DNA of 64,000 nt, taken from positions 70,164,537-70,228,536 of the forward strand of contig NC_134401.1 in the NCBI RefSeq assembly GCF_050003625.1, given 5' to 3'. Each line of letters opens with the position of its first letter. Position 1 is the stretch's first letter. The notes beneath the pieces were generated by a model. The model was not told where the DNA came from. It did not search any database and saw nothing but the letters and a program-made list of their open reading frames with translations. The position numbers were made by a program, and so were the translations under genes. Below are positions 1 through 10,076 of the stretch, one piece after another. The stretch is from Haematobia irritans. Its lineage: Eukaryota > Arthropoda > Insecta > Diptera > Muscidae.

Positions 1-1424
1 GGCCCTTTTCCCTGCAGTTCCAGCAAACGTAGACGTTCTGGCGAGAAATCGCCTCAACTTCATATTCTGCTTGTTCCTCAAAATCGATGGCATGCACCCT
101 GAGAACAAACTGCCGATGTGTCGGTGCTGCCTGACGTTGATTTGCCAGTAACTGTTCTGCCTTTCGACATTCTTCCCTGAAATGCTGTAGTCCAAATATC
201 CGAATAGGAAATACTAATGCTGCCAAGGTAGGTTTTAAATTACTCTTCATAATTTCAATCAACATACTTTCATTGATAGGATCTCTTTGCTGATGGCATA
301 GGCGTAACATTGCATTATAAAAATCTTCAAATGATTCTTGTGGGTCTTGTCTTCTGTCCATCTTTCTCCTTTGCACATCGAAGTCGCTCTCAAATTTACG
401 GAACTGTGAGAGGAATGCTTCTTTGAGAGCCTCGAAACTGTGCACCTGCCCCAGACGTCTCTGCATCCAGTACCAGTCTTCGGCCGGGCCTTCTAACAAT
501 TGTGGAAATTTAACTAGGACCTCTTCATCATCACAGGCATGATTAATTTTAAGTTGTTCAAGACGGAAAATAAAATCTTCGGCGGTGATTGATTTTGACG
601 TGCCGTAGAATTTAAGTCTCCATTTGTCGATATCTACTTTCCTAAGGTGGTTTCGTGAAGACGATGATGTAACTCCATGGCCCACTGGTACATTTCCTGA
701 GGTGGTATAAAGTTGGGGCCAACTCCATTTTGGCTATGTTGATATTGTTCCCTTGAATGACCAGCAGCTACATAACTCCCTTCAATTGCTGTTGGTTTAC
801 TAATATGGTGAGTATTAACATTGCAGTTTGGTGAATTTCTTATTTCTTGATTTAACCCTCTTTCTTCTTGCTGTTGTAGGTTTCTTTCATTGTTTGTTGA
901 AGCTGCTTGTGCATTCAAAGCCGGACCTGGATTCTGCGTAAGTGCATTTTGTGTATTAGATCCATTTATGACGCGAGCCAACGATTCTTTCACCAACTGG
1001 GGTTCCAGCTGTTTTAGTTTCTCATCCAACACTCGGATTAATTCAAGCTGGCCTAAACCAATTGCAGAATCTATTACAGCATTTAAGTTAGAATCGGCAT
1101 TCGGCTCTGAGACCCCTTGAACAGCTGGTCTCAAATTTGAATTTTCGCGGACCTCCTTTTGTATGTTTCTGGCAGTCAGGCTGCTAAAATTTGGTGTATC
1201 TGGAGTACTGTGAACACCTGAAATCATTGTAGCATCAACCGACTGCGCTGAGCTGGATGTGTCAGATGACTTGTGTTTATACTTCCGCCAACTACATGGG
1301 TAGTAACAGCTCCGGTGTTAGTTGTGGCTGTCGTTATTGTTGTTGTCGTAGTGGTGTTAGGCATGGCAGAGCAGACAGGAACTGATTGTTGTTCTTCGTA
1401 ACTATTTGCTCTAGTTCTAACCAT
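1..1424 (-). pseudogene. Ty3/gypsy-type gag, frameshifted and cut by window edge
   Basis: Gag polyprotein of an LTR retrotransposon, which would form the cytoplasmic virus-like particle. Reading the minus strand, a Met-rich start at 1424 (MVRTRAN..., a start style common in gypsy gags) runs to about 1224. A second frame covers 1227-634 and a third covers about 650-1, so at least two frameshifts are needed. The third frame gives the gag core (KWRLKFYG, then a helical region with FEDFYNAML and LCHQQRDP) and, at the window edge, the first half of a CCHC knuckle (CWNCREKG). The rest of gag and pol lie outside the window. I infer a gypsy relative from the core motifs, not a precise family. The middle third (634-1227) is low complexity and rich in Asn and Gln. 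Confidence 0.75.
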
Positions 1425-1537
1425 ATTAAAATATGAATCGAAAAGGTAATTTGTTATTTATATTCTTATCCTAATAAATTAATTTTCTACTATTTCCTTC
1501 CAGGAAAGATCAAATTTTACTACCGATAACTAAATTA

Positions 1538-1879
1538 AGGCCGGTATGCACCTCTAGCGAAATTTTCGGTAGCAAAAATTTATTTAAGTCTACAACAAAA
1601 AAAAACAGGGCTGTGTACACAAATTTTAAACCAGCTAATCGCTTTTAAAAATTGTTAATATATGTTCCAAATATTTGCAGACCTTTTAAACTTTTACGCA
1701 CACAATGATTGTAATAAATTAAATGTTTGCTGCCAAAATATGCTTTTGGCAACCCTGTTATTTTCATTAGAGGTGCGTACCAGCTTACGAAATTGAAGGC
1801 TACCGAAAATTTCGTTAGCATAAATAGCAATGCATTTCTTATGGGAATGAAATTTTTCGCTAGAGGTGCATACCGGCCT
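1538..1879. mobile_element. 342-bp MITE, TTA target duplication
   Basis: Terminal inverted repeats start AGGCCGGTATGCACCTCTAG and reappear inverted ending at 1879. Both sides are flanked by TTA (1535-1537 and 1880-1882). No coding capacity. A 3-bp TTA/TAA duplication and a GGCC-type terminus fit PIF/Harbinger MITEs; that assignment is inference. It sits in what may be the 5' leader of the gypsy element whose gag ends at 1424. Confidence 0.75.
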
Positions 1880-1882
1880 TTA

Positions 1883-3210
1883 AAAAGAAACAAAAAAATG
1901 GAAGAAAATAAAAACCCAAATTTAAAGAGAATGAATGAAAAACAATTTCAAAATCCAAAATAAATTACTAATGATAAATTAAAATAAGATTAGAAATCCT
2001 AAACCTAGTAAAAACTTAAAAAAATTTAATAGAAATAATGAATAAAACCCAAAATTCAAAACCAGATTAAAAATAACGATGATAACTCGAACTAAAACTC
2101 CGTAAAATTAATAAATGAAAAACGTAATACCTAATAAATATTAATTAAAAAAAAAATAAAACAAAAATAATACCGATAAAAAAATTAAACTCAAAAATAT
2201 TCAAGCCCAATAAAAACAAATCTAGATAAATAATAATAATTCATAAAAAAACAACAATACAAAAAAATATAAAAAATTAACTATACTAAATCTAAAGCAA
2301 GATTCACACAACCAATGCAAACCCAAAAAGAAAAATTAAAAATAAAAAGAAAATAGGTAAATACTTAAACGAAATAACCGTAAAAACCAAAATTCAAAAT
2401 TCAAAAAAAAAAAAAAAAAATATTAAGCCTAAAGCTTAAAAAAAAGAAATATAGATCTTGTAATGTAATAAAATAATAAAAAAATAATAAAACAAAAATA
2501 AAATAGGACCCAAATCTTTGAGAAGAAAAAAAAATAAATTAATTAATAAATGAAAATAAGTAATATTAAAAATAATAAAAAATATCAAATAACGCAATAA
2601 TTTATTTTAATAAAAATTCGGTTTTATATGCAGTTCAGATCACATACACACTTCTTCAAAAATCCAATCCCTTCAAAAAAAAAAATACTCCAGGTAAGTT
2701 AAAAGAAATCAAATAAGTCAATCTTATTCACTAAAAATTAAGTTCCTTTACAGAAAAATCCCAAGAAAACTCAAAATTCAAAACGATAAGTATTCCTTGT
2801 GTTGACGTAAAAATTCAATTTTAAACCCAATTCATTTATCTAAAAACATATGTTCCCAAATCCTATATCCCTTTTCAGGCAATCCAAAGTATAAATATTG
2901 GAGAAAATTGTAAATTTCGAAATAATTCCGAAACTAACACTAAAAGAGAAAAGGTAATTACCAATCGATACAAAATTCAGGAAAAGGATTCAAAAAGGTG
3001 ATTCTCCAAACAGGTGAGTAACTGCAAACCAATAGAGTGGATTAACGAGAAAATTTACATTACTCCAAAACAACATAAATTCCTCCCTATTGTAATCTCC
3101 ATAGATACGTACTGCTGGTATATCAAGCATAGAAAACTGGTATTGTGTTACTCCTAAAAAATCTAAAAACCAAAAGGACACTGAAAATCATCATACAACA
3201 TAACTATCTT
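1883..3210. other. A-rich non-coding stretch, no gene
   Basis: Strongly strand-asymmetric: the plus strand is dominated by A with few G and few T, especially 1890-2640, and contains many short A runs. No supportable ORF. It may be leader sequence of the minus-strand gypsy element (gag start at 1424), but no LTR pair was found to prove this. Confidence 0.5.
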
Positions 3211-3974
3211 CCAGGGGCCAAATCACCGCAGTCGAAATCGAGTACTTCGTCATCGTAGTGTAGTTTACTCGGATCACCGCAGTCGTTATTGAATTGTTTC
3301 TACTCGAAGTTGAACACCATAGGTAGCATGCTATCGAAAACGAAGTATGTAGTGATTTTTGAGCAGAAAAAGGTAAACAAAAAGAAAAAAGTTGATGAAA
3401 ATGTAATTATTATTCTATTTTGGCAAAATACATTTAAGAAAATATAATATTACTTGCATTTAGGGAAACGGATCAAAGAATGGAATGCTCAGTAGCCGCT
3501 TAAAAAAAACTTATTTTTTCAAGAACATATTTAAAAGTTTCTTTTGACAGATGAAAACGTCTTTTAAATCTATAGATGTTAAAAACACAATTAGTTAAAA
3601 GCACTCACTCCAAAATAGAATCACTTACTCCACTTCAGGCAATGCTAAAGGACTGCTTTTGTCACGAATATTTTTCCTTATTAATGCCACTTTGTACTCA
3701 TCCTCTGAATCCGAAGACGAGGAAAACAAAAAAAAACACACACACACACAAAAACAATATAAATATCTCAGAAATAACATAATTTGATAACAAAAAATTA
3801 TTTTGAAATTCTTCTATCTTCCAATTTCTTATTACCATATGTTTCAGCAATGTAAAAAAAGTAGTAGACAAAATAAATTACGATCGAATGCGTTGATCCA
3901 AAAATTTAATGCGATCGAAATGTTTCACTATACGAAACAGAACTCGATGACGAATGCGGTGATTTGGCCCCAGG
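3211..3974 (-). mobile_element. PIF/Harbinger-like deletion derivative with a transposase scrap
   Basis: Near-perfect 20-bp inverted termini, CCAGGGGCCAAATCACCGCA at 3211 and its complement (one mismatch) ending at 3974, plus a second, subterminal inverted pair (about 3274 and 3887-3901). Inside, on the minus strand, about 3722-3629 reads SDSEDEYKVAL...LPEVE. This is followed by a GT-AG interval (donor GTAAGT near 3628, acceptor ...CTATAG near 3570) and then FKRRFHLSKETFKYVL. That layout matches the N-terminal part of Harbinger-type transposases. The catalytic domain is missing. No clear target duplication was seen. Confidence 0.55.
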
Positions 3975-4330
3975 ACTCTATTCGGTTGGTATATTGAAAA
4001 GCATAAAATAAACGGACAGACAGGTAAGTAAACACAATTTTGGCTATTGAAATAAACTACTATTGCTAATGAATGGTATTATCTCCTTCCTAGGTTACGT
4101 CGCAAACGACTATCAGGTACTATACCGTTCGAAATCGTGACTTACGTCCCTCTTTGGAAGAGATGAATACCTGACCACTTTTCCCACCCAGACTTCACGT
4201 ATTCATCCATGGACACGCGATTTGGACAAATTAACTATCAACACCGGGACCTGCACAGACAAACACATGAGACAAGGTAGAAACTATTGTGGTCAACATC
4301 AATGCTGTGGTAAACCTGATTTCTCAGGCC

Positions 4331-4347
4331 CCATGTTGCGGGCGCCA
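4331..4347 (-). promoter_or_regulatory. candidate tRNA primer-binding site of the gypsy element
   Basis: The minus strand reads TGGCGCCCGCAACATGG. This resembles the TGGCGCCC primer-binding sites that follow the 5' LTR in retroviruses and several gypsy elements. It lies upstream of the gag start at 1424, separated by the Harbinger remnant and the MITE. The LTR edge just beyond (4348 upward) could not be defined because the partner LTR is outside the window. Confidence 0.35.
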
Positions 4348-5076
4348 TTTTTGTCACAGCCCGAAGGCTACCGCCATCTGGAGGGAGGAACTGAGCTGCC
4401 GTACGCTGGTTGCTGAACGGTGTTGCCGGCTATTGGCTCAGTCTGTGGGGCGCGGTTCATTGGCAACTCAGTCCTCTGGCAGCTGACAAAAAAATAAATA
4501 AAAACAACCAGCCCTTGCATCACAAAAACACAACAGGTACGTATCAAAAATCGTAAGATAATTTTTACACAATCTCCACTCATATTGGTTTGCTGGCATG
4601 CCGGATTCCCAAAGCATGCCGTGGCCTAACCCTACCCAACCATGGTGTCCCTGTGGCCCATCCATTCGGGACACCCCAACTGCTACTCACCTGTCTTTTA
4701 AATCACCTTTTCCCCTTTTCCCTTATAACTTCTTTAGCCTTCCATATTTAATAATTTAACATCAATATTATTTCTTTTCAAACGACATTATAAACATATT
4801 TTTATTATCCTTTTTCTCTCTTTCAGATAAATTAGAATAATGAAATTGAAGGATATTAATTAAGGCAAGAATTTACAATTATTCTCCAACACAAAAAAAA
4901 AAAACAACAATTAATAAAAGATAAGTATTTTATCAAAACAATTTTTAAATTCATAAGCAAATAATGCTCAAATTCTTCCACAGACAGCATCCGCAAATAT
5001 TTCGTCAGGACCTCACGAAATCCTTTCTTCGGTCTAATGCCTTTCCGTCCATTCGTCTAGATCACGTAAGTATTAG
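4348..5076. other. no gene seen; possible LTR sequence
   Basis: 4348-4700 is GC-richer than its surroundings and could contain the 5' LTR of the minus-strand gypsy element. 4700-5076 is T- and A-rich with no supportable ORF. Confidence 0.35.
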
Positions 5077-5090
5077 TAACGTCAAAATAT

Positions 5091-5441
5091 GGGAGCCACC
5101 GTGGTGCAATGGTTAGCATGCCCGCCTTGCATACACAAGGTCGTGGGTTCGATTCCTGCTTCGACCGAACACCAAAAAGTTTTCAGCGGTGGATTATCCC
5201 ACCTCAGTAATGCTGGTGACATTTCTGAGGGTTTCAAAACTTCTCTAAGTGGTTTCGCTGCAATATGGAACGCCGTTCGGATTCGGCTATAAAAAGGAGG
5301 TCCCTTGTCATTGAGCTTAAAATGGAATCGGGCAGCACTCAGTGATAAGAGAGAAGTTCACCAATGTGGTATCACAATGGACTGAATGGTCTAAGTGAGC
5401 CTGATACATCGGGCTGCCACCTAACCTAACCTAACCTAACC
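5091..5441 (+). mobile_element. complete tRNA-derived SINE (SINE-1)
   Basis: A non-coding retroposon transcribed by RNA polymerase III and moved by a LINE. The head carries an A box (TGGTGCAATGGTTAGCATG) near 5101 and a perfect B box (GGTTCGATTCC) near 5147. The insertion is flanked by a 14-bp direct repeat, TAACGTCAAAATAT, at 5077-5090 and 5442-5455. The last 60 bp before the tail (5363-5420) match the 3' end of LINE B at 33816-33875, and both end in CCTAA repeats (here about five units). Box spacing and the intact duplication point to a full-length, fairly recent copy. Confidence 0.92.
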
Positions 5442-5540
5442 TAACGTCAAAATATAACTTCCGTAAATAAAGCATATAACCTTTTTCATGTAGCTCTTGT
5501 TTCTTGTTGCTGCATTTCCAGTCCTATTAACTCTAAACTT

Positions 5541-5873
5541 ATGGTGTTTTCTTTTCTGAAAAAAGTGCTTCGCCTTCATTTTGTCTGTACAGAATGCGCA
5601 TTTTTAAAGTGTTATCAGCAACCCAAAAAAATGCTATCATTTCAGCAGGCAGAAAAGAATTCAAAGAAGGAAACAGGGCAATCGCAGAACTCCCGTTTGT
5701 TGGCAGTGCTGAAAATTTCCGTAATTTGCCTCTATGCGTGGCGCTATTTTCACAACAGAATTCGAAGCCTTTTCGCACTTTTGCCTGTTTTTTTAGAAAA
5801 GAACCTAAAAAGTACATTTTCCGGGTAAAATGCAAAAACAGTGCGCATTTTTTACAAGAAAAGAAAACGCCAT
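5541..5873. mobile_element. palindromic MITE, ~333 bp
   Basis: The termini are inverted copies: ATGGTGTTTTCTTTTCTG at 5541 and its near complement (GAAAAGAAAACGCCAT) at the right end, with weaker similarity continuing outward for ~15 bp. ORFs on both strands here are a by-product of the symmetry. Target duplication and superfamily were not resolved. Confidence 0.6.
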
Positions 5874-6860
5874 TAGTATTAGGGTGAGCTCAGCCTAAAC
5901 ACTAGTTATCATGCCCAAACCAGGCGCAACGAAACAAAACCGCGCCAATGAATACCCCCTTTTGCTAACACAGAAACCTGGCATAAATCAAATAACTATT
6001 AGATTTCTTTATTTTATTTACAGAAGCTCCTGTCTATGTCTGTACGTCAGTCTAAGTCAAACAAATGTACGAGTATTCCAATGTATGACAACAGACGAAA
6101 CAGAGGTACCTGAGGCGCTGTAGGTTGGCCAGCGCTAATTACACCCAAGATGGAATAGGATCATACACAGCATAGCAGATAGCAATGCAGCAGCCAAAAT
6201 CAACAAAATTTCTGGAGAGCAACAAATATTCGCCAGCTGGGAAAGATTGGAGTCGATGTCAAACGCAATATGGCAGTGGAGGTGGACAACAACAGGCAAG
6301 TAGTCTTTTATTGAAAGTTTTTATGACTCATTAATGATATATTTCTTTATCGATTTCACTAATGTCGACCTTTTCTTTTCTTCCTTTTCAGCTTTTTTAC
6401 AATAATTAGTTTTTTAAGCGTATATTAAGCTTGTATATTAAAAACTTCTGCTTAATTTTCAGTTAAAATGTTTCATTTAAAAAGAACACAATTTGCTTCA
6501 AAATACAACTTTGTAATATCGTTCCATAGCTTATTTCGTGTTAAAGACTTTCAAACAAAACTGTTTTATATTATTGTTTATACATAATTGTTTGTGTTCA
6601 TATCTTTCTTCGTATTATAAGATTGATAAATTTATCAAATAAAATGCAGTCAAAAATCACAATTTTTCTATTTCTTTTTTTCTCTTTGTCGCACCAACCA
6701 CTCTTCTCAGCATCCAAACTCAGAATAATCTGACGCTCCAAAACCTCCATTATTGACGCTGCATTCGCCATAATCTTCTTCACTTCCCAGCCATCACGAA
6801 ATTTTATTCCAATCCCCAACAAAAACATATGTTTGTTTTTGCCAGGGAATATTCATCATA
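5874..6860. other. no gene supported
   Basis: Moderately AT-rich unique-looking sequence. A 76-codon minus-strand frame at 6598-6828 has no recognisable motif, and I do not call it a gene. No terminal repeats were seen. Confidence 0.4.
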
Positions 6861-7069
6861 CGTCTGAGGCTTTCCACAAACAGATGGCGCTACAGCCCAT
6901 AAAAATTAAAACCATATTCGGCCGCACATGACAGAACCTTTGTCCCTGACAAGTAAAGGACCGCAGTCCATTTCGTCGACACGTCGAGCAGGCTATCTTG
7001 GACATGGTAGACGATTGAAAAAGCGCTGCGAGTACCTTGTTTTTTTTTATAATTGCGCAACAGCCTAGT

Positions 7070-7941
7070 CACGCGGAAAAAAGTTTGACCAGTTTAGTAA
7101 TGGGTCTACTTATTACACGGTCCGAATGTCTACTACGCATGTTTTCTGGTCAGAACCAGGGTATGTCTTCTCAATACGACCCATAACCGAATCTGTTGCC
7201 GGAAACCTACCATCTCGTACGACCACAAGATCATTATCCTCAAGATTATTTTGAGGATATTTCCACTTAGTACGACGGTACAATTCTATTCTCGGAGATA
7301 TTCAGATTTCCAACGCATACAGAAGTAGTGGGAAACTATCTTAAGGTGTTTCCATCGATTTGCTAAGGTTATATCTTCGTCTGAGACATCAGCCTCCGGA
7401 GGAGCAAGCATGGAAGTGCCAATCAAAAAATGCCCAGGAGTCAATGGAAAAAATCATTTGGATCTTCACTACTCTTACTTAAAGGTCTGGAATTCAGACA
7501 AGCTTCTATACGGGCCAGTATTGTTGAAAGTCTCTCAAAGGCAAAACTCATTGTTGGAATGTATTTGCGTAAGTGGGCCTTTAAAGATTTTACCCCTGTC
7601 TCCCATAAGCCACTCATATGTGGGGCATCTGGAGGTATAAATTTATATCTAAGATTATGATGGGAATTTTGTTGTACGGTTTGGGTTTGCAATTTTTTTA
7701 GAAAAAAAAGTTTTTTCCGTTGTCTGAATATATACATGACGGACATCCTCGGCGAGCGATAAAACGAGCAAACGCTGCAAGAAAAGCTTGCGATGAAAGA
7801 TCACTAGTGACTTCCAAATGAATGGCCTTAGTAATGAAACATACAAAAATGCAAATATAATCCTTTGTTATTAGACATATGTTATATGAAATGATACTGC
7901 GAAGTCGACTCCAATATTCGCAAATGGTCTTGGAAGTAACG
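7070..7941 (-). pseudogene. BEL-1 integrase, core and C-terminal part
   Basis: Pao/BEL-family integrase, which would insert the element's cDNA into the genome. On the minus strand, starting at the mariner edge (7941), the frames read PRPFANIGVDFA (first catalytic Asp), then VCFITKAIHLEVTSDLSS and IYSDNGKNF (second catalytic Asp). Next come FIPPDAPHMSGLWETGVKS (catalytic Glu in LWE), EACLNSRPL and LTPGHFLIG. The C-terminal barrel follows (RWKHLKIVSHYF..., DLVVVRDGRFPATDS, PGSDQ). Several frameshifts and stops (for example after SEYLRE near 7290) break it. It is the downstream half of the integrase whose N-terminal half is at 9218-9701; the two are separated only by the mariner. Confidence 0.85.
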
Positions 7942-7943
7942 TA

Positions 7944-9215
7944 ACAGGTTGGATGATAAGCCCCCGGTCTAACAAAGAAAAACACATTTTTTTGTCAAAA
8001 TTCGTTTTTATTATTCAACATAGTTCCCTTCAAGAGCGATACAACGATTATAACAACCTTCCAATTTTTTGATACGATTTTGGTAGTACTCCTTCGGTTT
8101 TGCCTCAAAATAGGACTCAGTTTCGGCGATCACCTCTACATTGCAGCCAAAATTTTTCCCTGCGAACATCCTTTTGAGGTCTGAGAACAAGAAAAAGTCG
8201 CTGGGGCCAGATCTGCGAATACGGTGGGTTGGGAAGCAATTCGAAGCCCAATTCATGAATTTTTGCCACCGTTCTCAATGACTTGCGGCACGGTGCGTTG
8301 CCTTGGTGGAACAACACTTTTTTCTTCTTCATATGGGGCCGTTTTGCCGCGATTTCGACCTTCAAACGCTCCAATAACGCCATATAATAGTCACTGTTGA
8401 TGGGTTTACCCTTCTCAAGATAATCGATAAAAATAATTCCATGCGCATCCCAAGAAACAGAGGCCATTACTTTGCCAGCGGACTTTTGAGTCTTTCCACG
8501 CTTCGGATACAGTTCACCGGTCGCTTTCCACTCAGCCGACTGTCGATTGGACTCAGGAGTGTAGTGATGGAGCCATGTTTCATCCATTGTCACATATCGA
8601 CGGAAAAACTCGGGTGTATTACGAGTTAACAGCTGCAAACACCGCTCAGAATCATCAACACGTTGTTGTTTTTGGTCAATGTGAGCTCGCGCGGCACCCA
8701 TTTTGCACAGAGCTTCCGCATATCCAAATATTGATGAATGATATGACCAACACGTTCCTTTGATATCTTTAAGGCCTCTGCTATCTCGATCAACTTCATT
8801 TTACGGTCATTCAAAACCATTTTGTGGATTTTTTGATGTTTTCGTCGGAAATCACCTCTTTCGGGCGTCCACTGCGTTCACCGTCCTCCGTGCCCATTTC
8901 ACCACGCTTGAATTTTGCATACGAATCAATTATTGTTGATTTCCCTGGGGCAGAGTCCGGAAACTCATTATCAAGCCAAGTTTTTGCTTCCACCGTATTT
9001 TTTCCCTTCAGAAAACAGGAAATTCCTTTTTTCCATTTTTTTCACAATAACAAAAGTTGCTTCACAAAAGACGCTCTATCTCACAAACTAATTGACTTAC
9101 AGACGTCAAATTTTGATACGAATTATTTGAAGGTTGGTACTATATAAAAATAATATGCATTTAATACTAACGACGCCATCTATGTGTCAGACCGGGGACT
9201 TATCAGCCAACCTGT
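7944..9215 (-). mobile_element. mariner transposon (DD34D), inserted in BEL-1
   Basis: A 1272-bp element with the classic mariner termini (right end inverted: ACAGGTTGGCTGATAAGTCC; left end one or two changes), flanked by TA at 7942-7943 and 9216-9217. It interrupts the BEL-1 integrase exactly, so the flanking reading resumes when it is removed. A single transposase gene fills it on the minus strand. Confidence 0.93.
8011..9036 (-). pseudogene. mariner transposase, inactivated
   Basis: Cut-and-paste transposase of the mariner (DD34D) family, close in length to the usual ~345 residues. The start ATG at 9036 opens MEKRNFLFSEGKNT, followed by the HTH region (FPDSAPGKSTIIDSYAKFK, then KLIEIAEALKISKERV). 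The catalytic domain carries the first Asp in MDETWLHHYTPE. The second Asp is replaced by Gly (FHQGNAPC where the family has HQDNAPC), and the third lies in a frameshifted stretch (PPYSQIWPQRLF in place of the SPDLAPSDF pattern). At least three frameshifts (about 9000, 8820-8690 and 8200). The lesions make this copy incapable of transposition. Confidence 0.9.
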
Positions 9216-9217
9216 TA

Positions 9218-9701
9218 CGTTCGGGATACAGCGATGCCATAATTACAGATCTTACAGTTGTGTATATCTTTTTTTACTAATGATTTTAACCTGAAAATCC
9301 AAAATTCAGATCTCAGTACTCGGGTCATAAGTTGATTTCCCCCATGTAAAGTAATCGCGTGTGTGAATTCGACAAGAAGTTGTGTGAAACGTGCTTCATA
9401 TGGTAAAAGAATAGCGTGTCTTTCGTTATAACTTAGAACAGGTGACTGTAGAAGTCGTCCGTTGGACTGCATAATTTCATGTGAGTCAATAAATGGATTC
9501 ATTGTTAACAAGCTACTGGTAGATGAAATTTTTATTTTCTTCGCCAAATTCGTGTACTTATGTGTAAAATATTGAACTTGAATCATAATGAGCAAACGCC
9601 GTTTTGCTTCTTGAATTTCTTCTGGAGTTATCTCCTTGGTCAAAATTCTTAGATGTGATCTGTTTTGCCCAGTATTTCTCCAGAATCGTAAAACATAACT
9701 T
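9218..9701 (-). pseudogene. BEL-1 integrase, N-terminal zinc-binding part
   Basis: The minus strand from 9700 reads LRFWRNTGQNRSHLRIL, then EITPEEIQEAKRRLL. This is followed by the BEL/Pao integrase zinc-binding region: NGRLLQSPVLSYNERHAILL, FTHAITLHGGNQLMTR, FWIFRLKSLVKKDIHNCKIC. The His pair (THA...LHG) and Cys pair (CKIC) of the HHCC finger are visible. The downstream catalytic core continues at 7941 beyond the mariner. Upstream, the reading continues at 13878 beyond the LINE. Confidence 0.85.
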
Positions 9702-9753
9702 TTTCAATTCAATATTTCTTTATTTTCACATTTCGTTATAAAAGATACATTAA

Positions 9754-9972
9754 CGGCCATTTTCATGTAGCTCCGTTAGGCTTTAACAGCCAGTTAACAG
9801 AAAGTAAATTACAAAATATCGTCTCTCTGGTTAACTTTAACTGAAAAATTTTCGTCAGTTAAGTTCATAACTGGCCTATGGAATATAAAGGCAAGATGAC
9901 AGCTTCGTCTATAGTACGGTTTAAAAGTTGGTTAGTTAACGGAACACTAACGGAGCTTTATGAAAATGGGGG
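9754..9972. mobile_element. 219-bp MITE in the LINE-D 3' region
   Basis: Inverted termini, CGGCCATTTTCATGTAGCTC at 9754 and CCCCCATTTTCATAAAGCTC (as complement) ending at 9972, continuing with CCGTTAG in both. Flanked by TAA at 9751-9753 and 9973-9975. The 3-bp TAA duplication suggests PIF/Harbinger. No coding capacity. Confidence 0.7.
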
Positions 9973-10076
9973 TAAATAATATATTTACAATATTACTTTT
10001 CTTGAAAATAAAACAAAGAAATGTACAGCATGGTTTTTATAAACCGTCTGCCGGAAATCGAGTTTTATATGTAAAT

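Noticed and set aside
5097..5170. A tRNA gene
   Set aside because: Has A and B boxes but is the head of a SINE with a long body, LINE-like tail and target duplication.
5421..5445. Telomeric TTAGG array
   Set aside because: Only about five CCTAA units, and they form the tail of a retroposon with flanking duplication.
5539..5887. Overlapping ~95-codon ORFs on both strands
   Set aside because: The region is a palindromic MITE; the symmetry creates mirrored frames with no known motifs.
6598..6828. Small host gene on the minus strand
   Set aside because: Open for 76 codons but no recognisable domain, and length is within chance for this composition.
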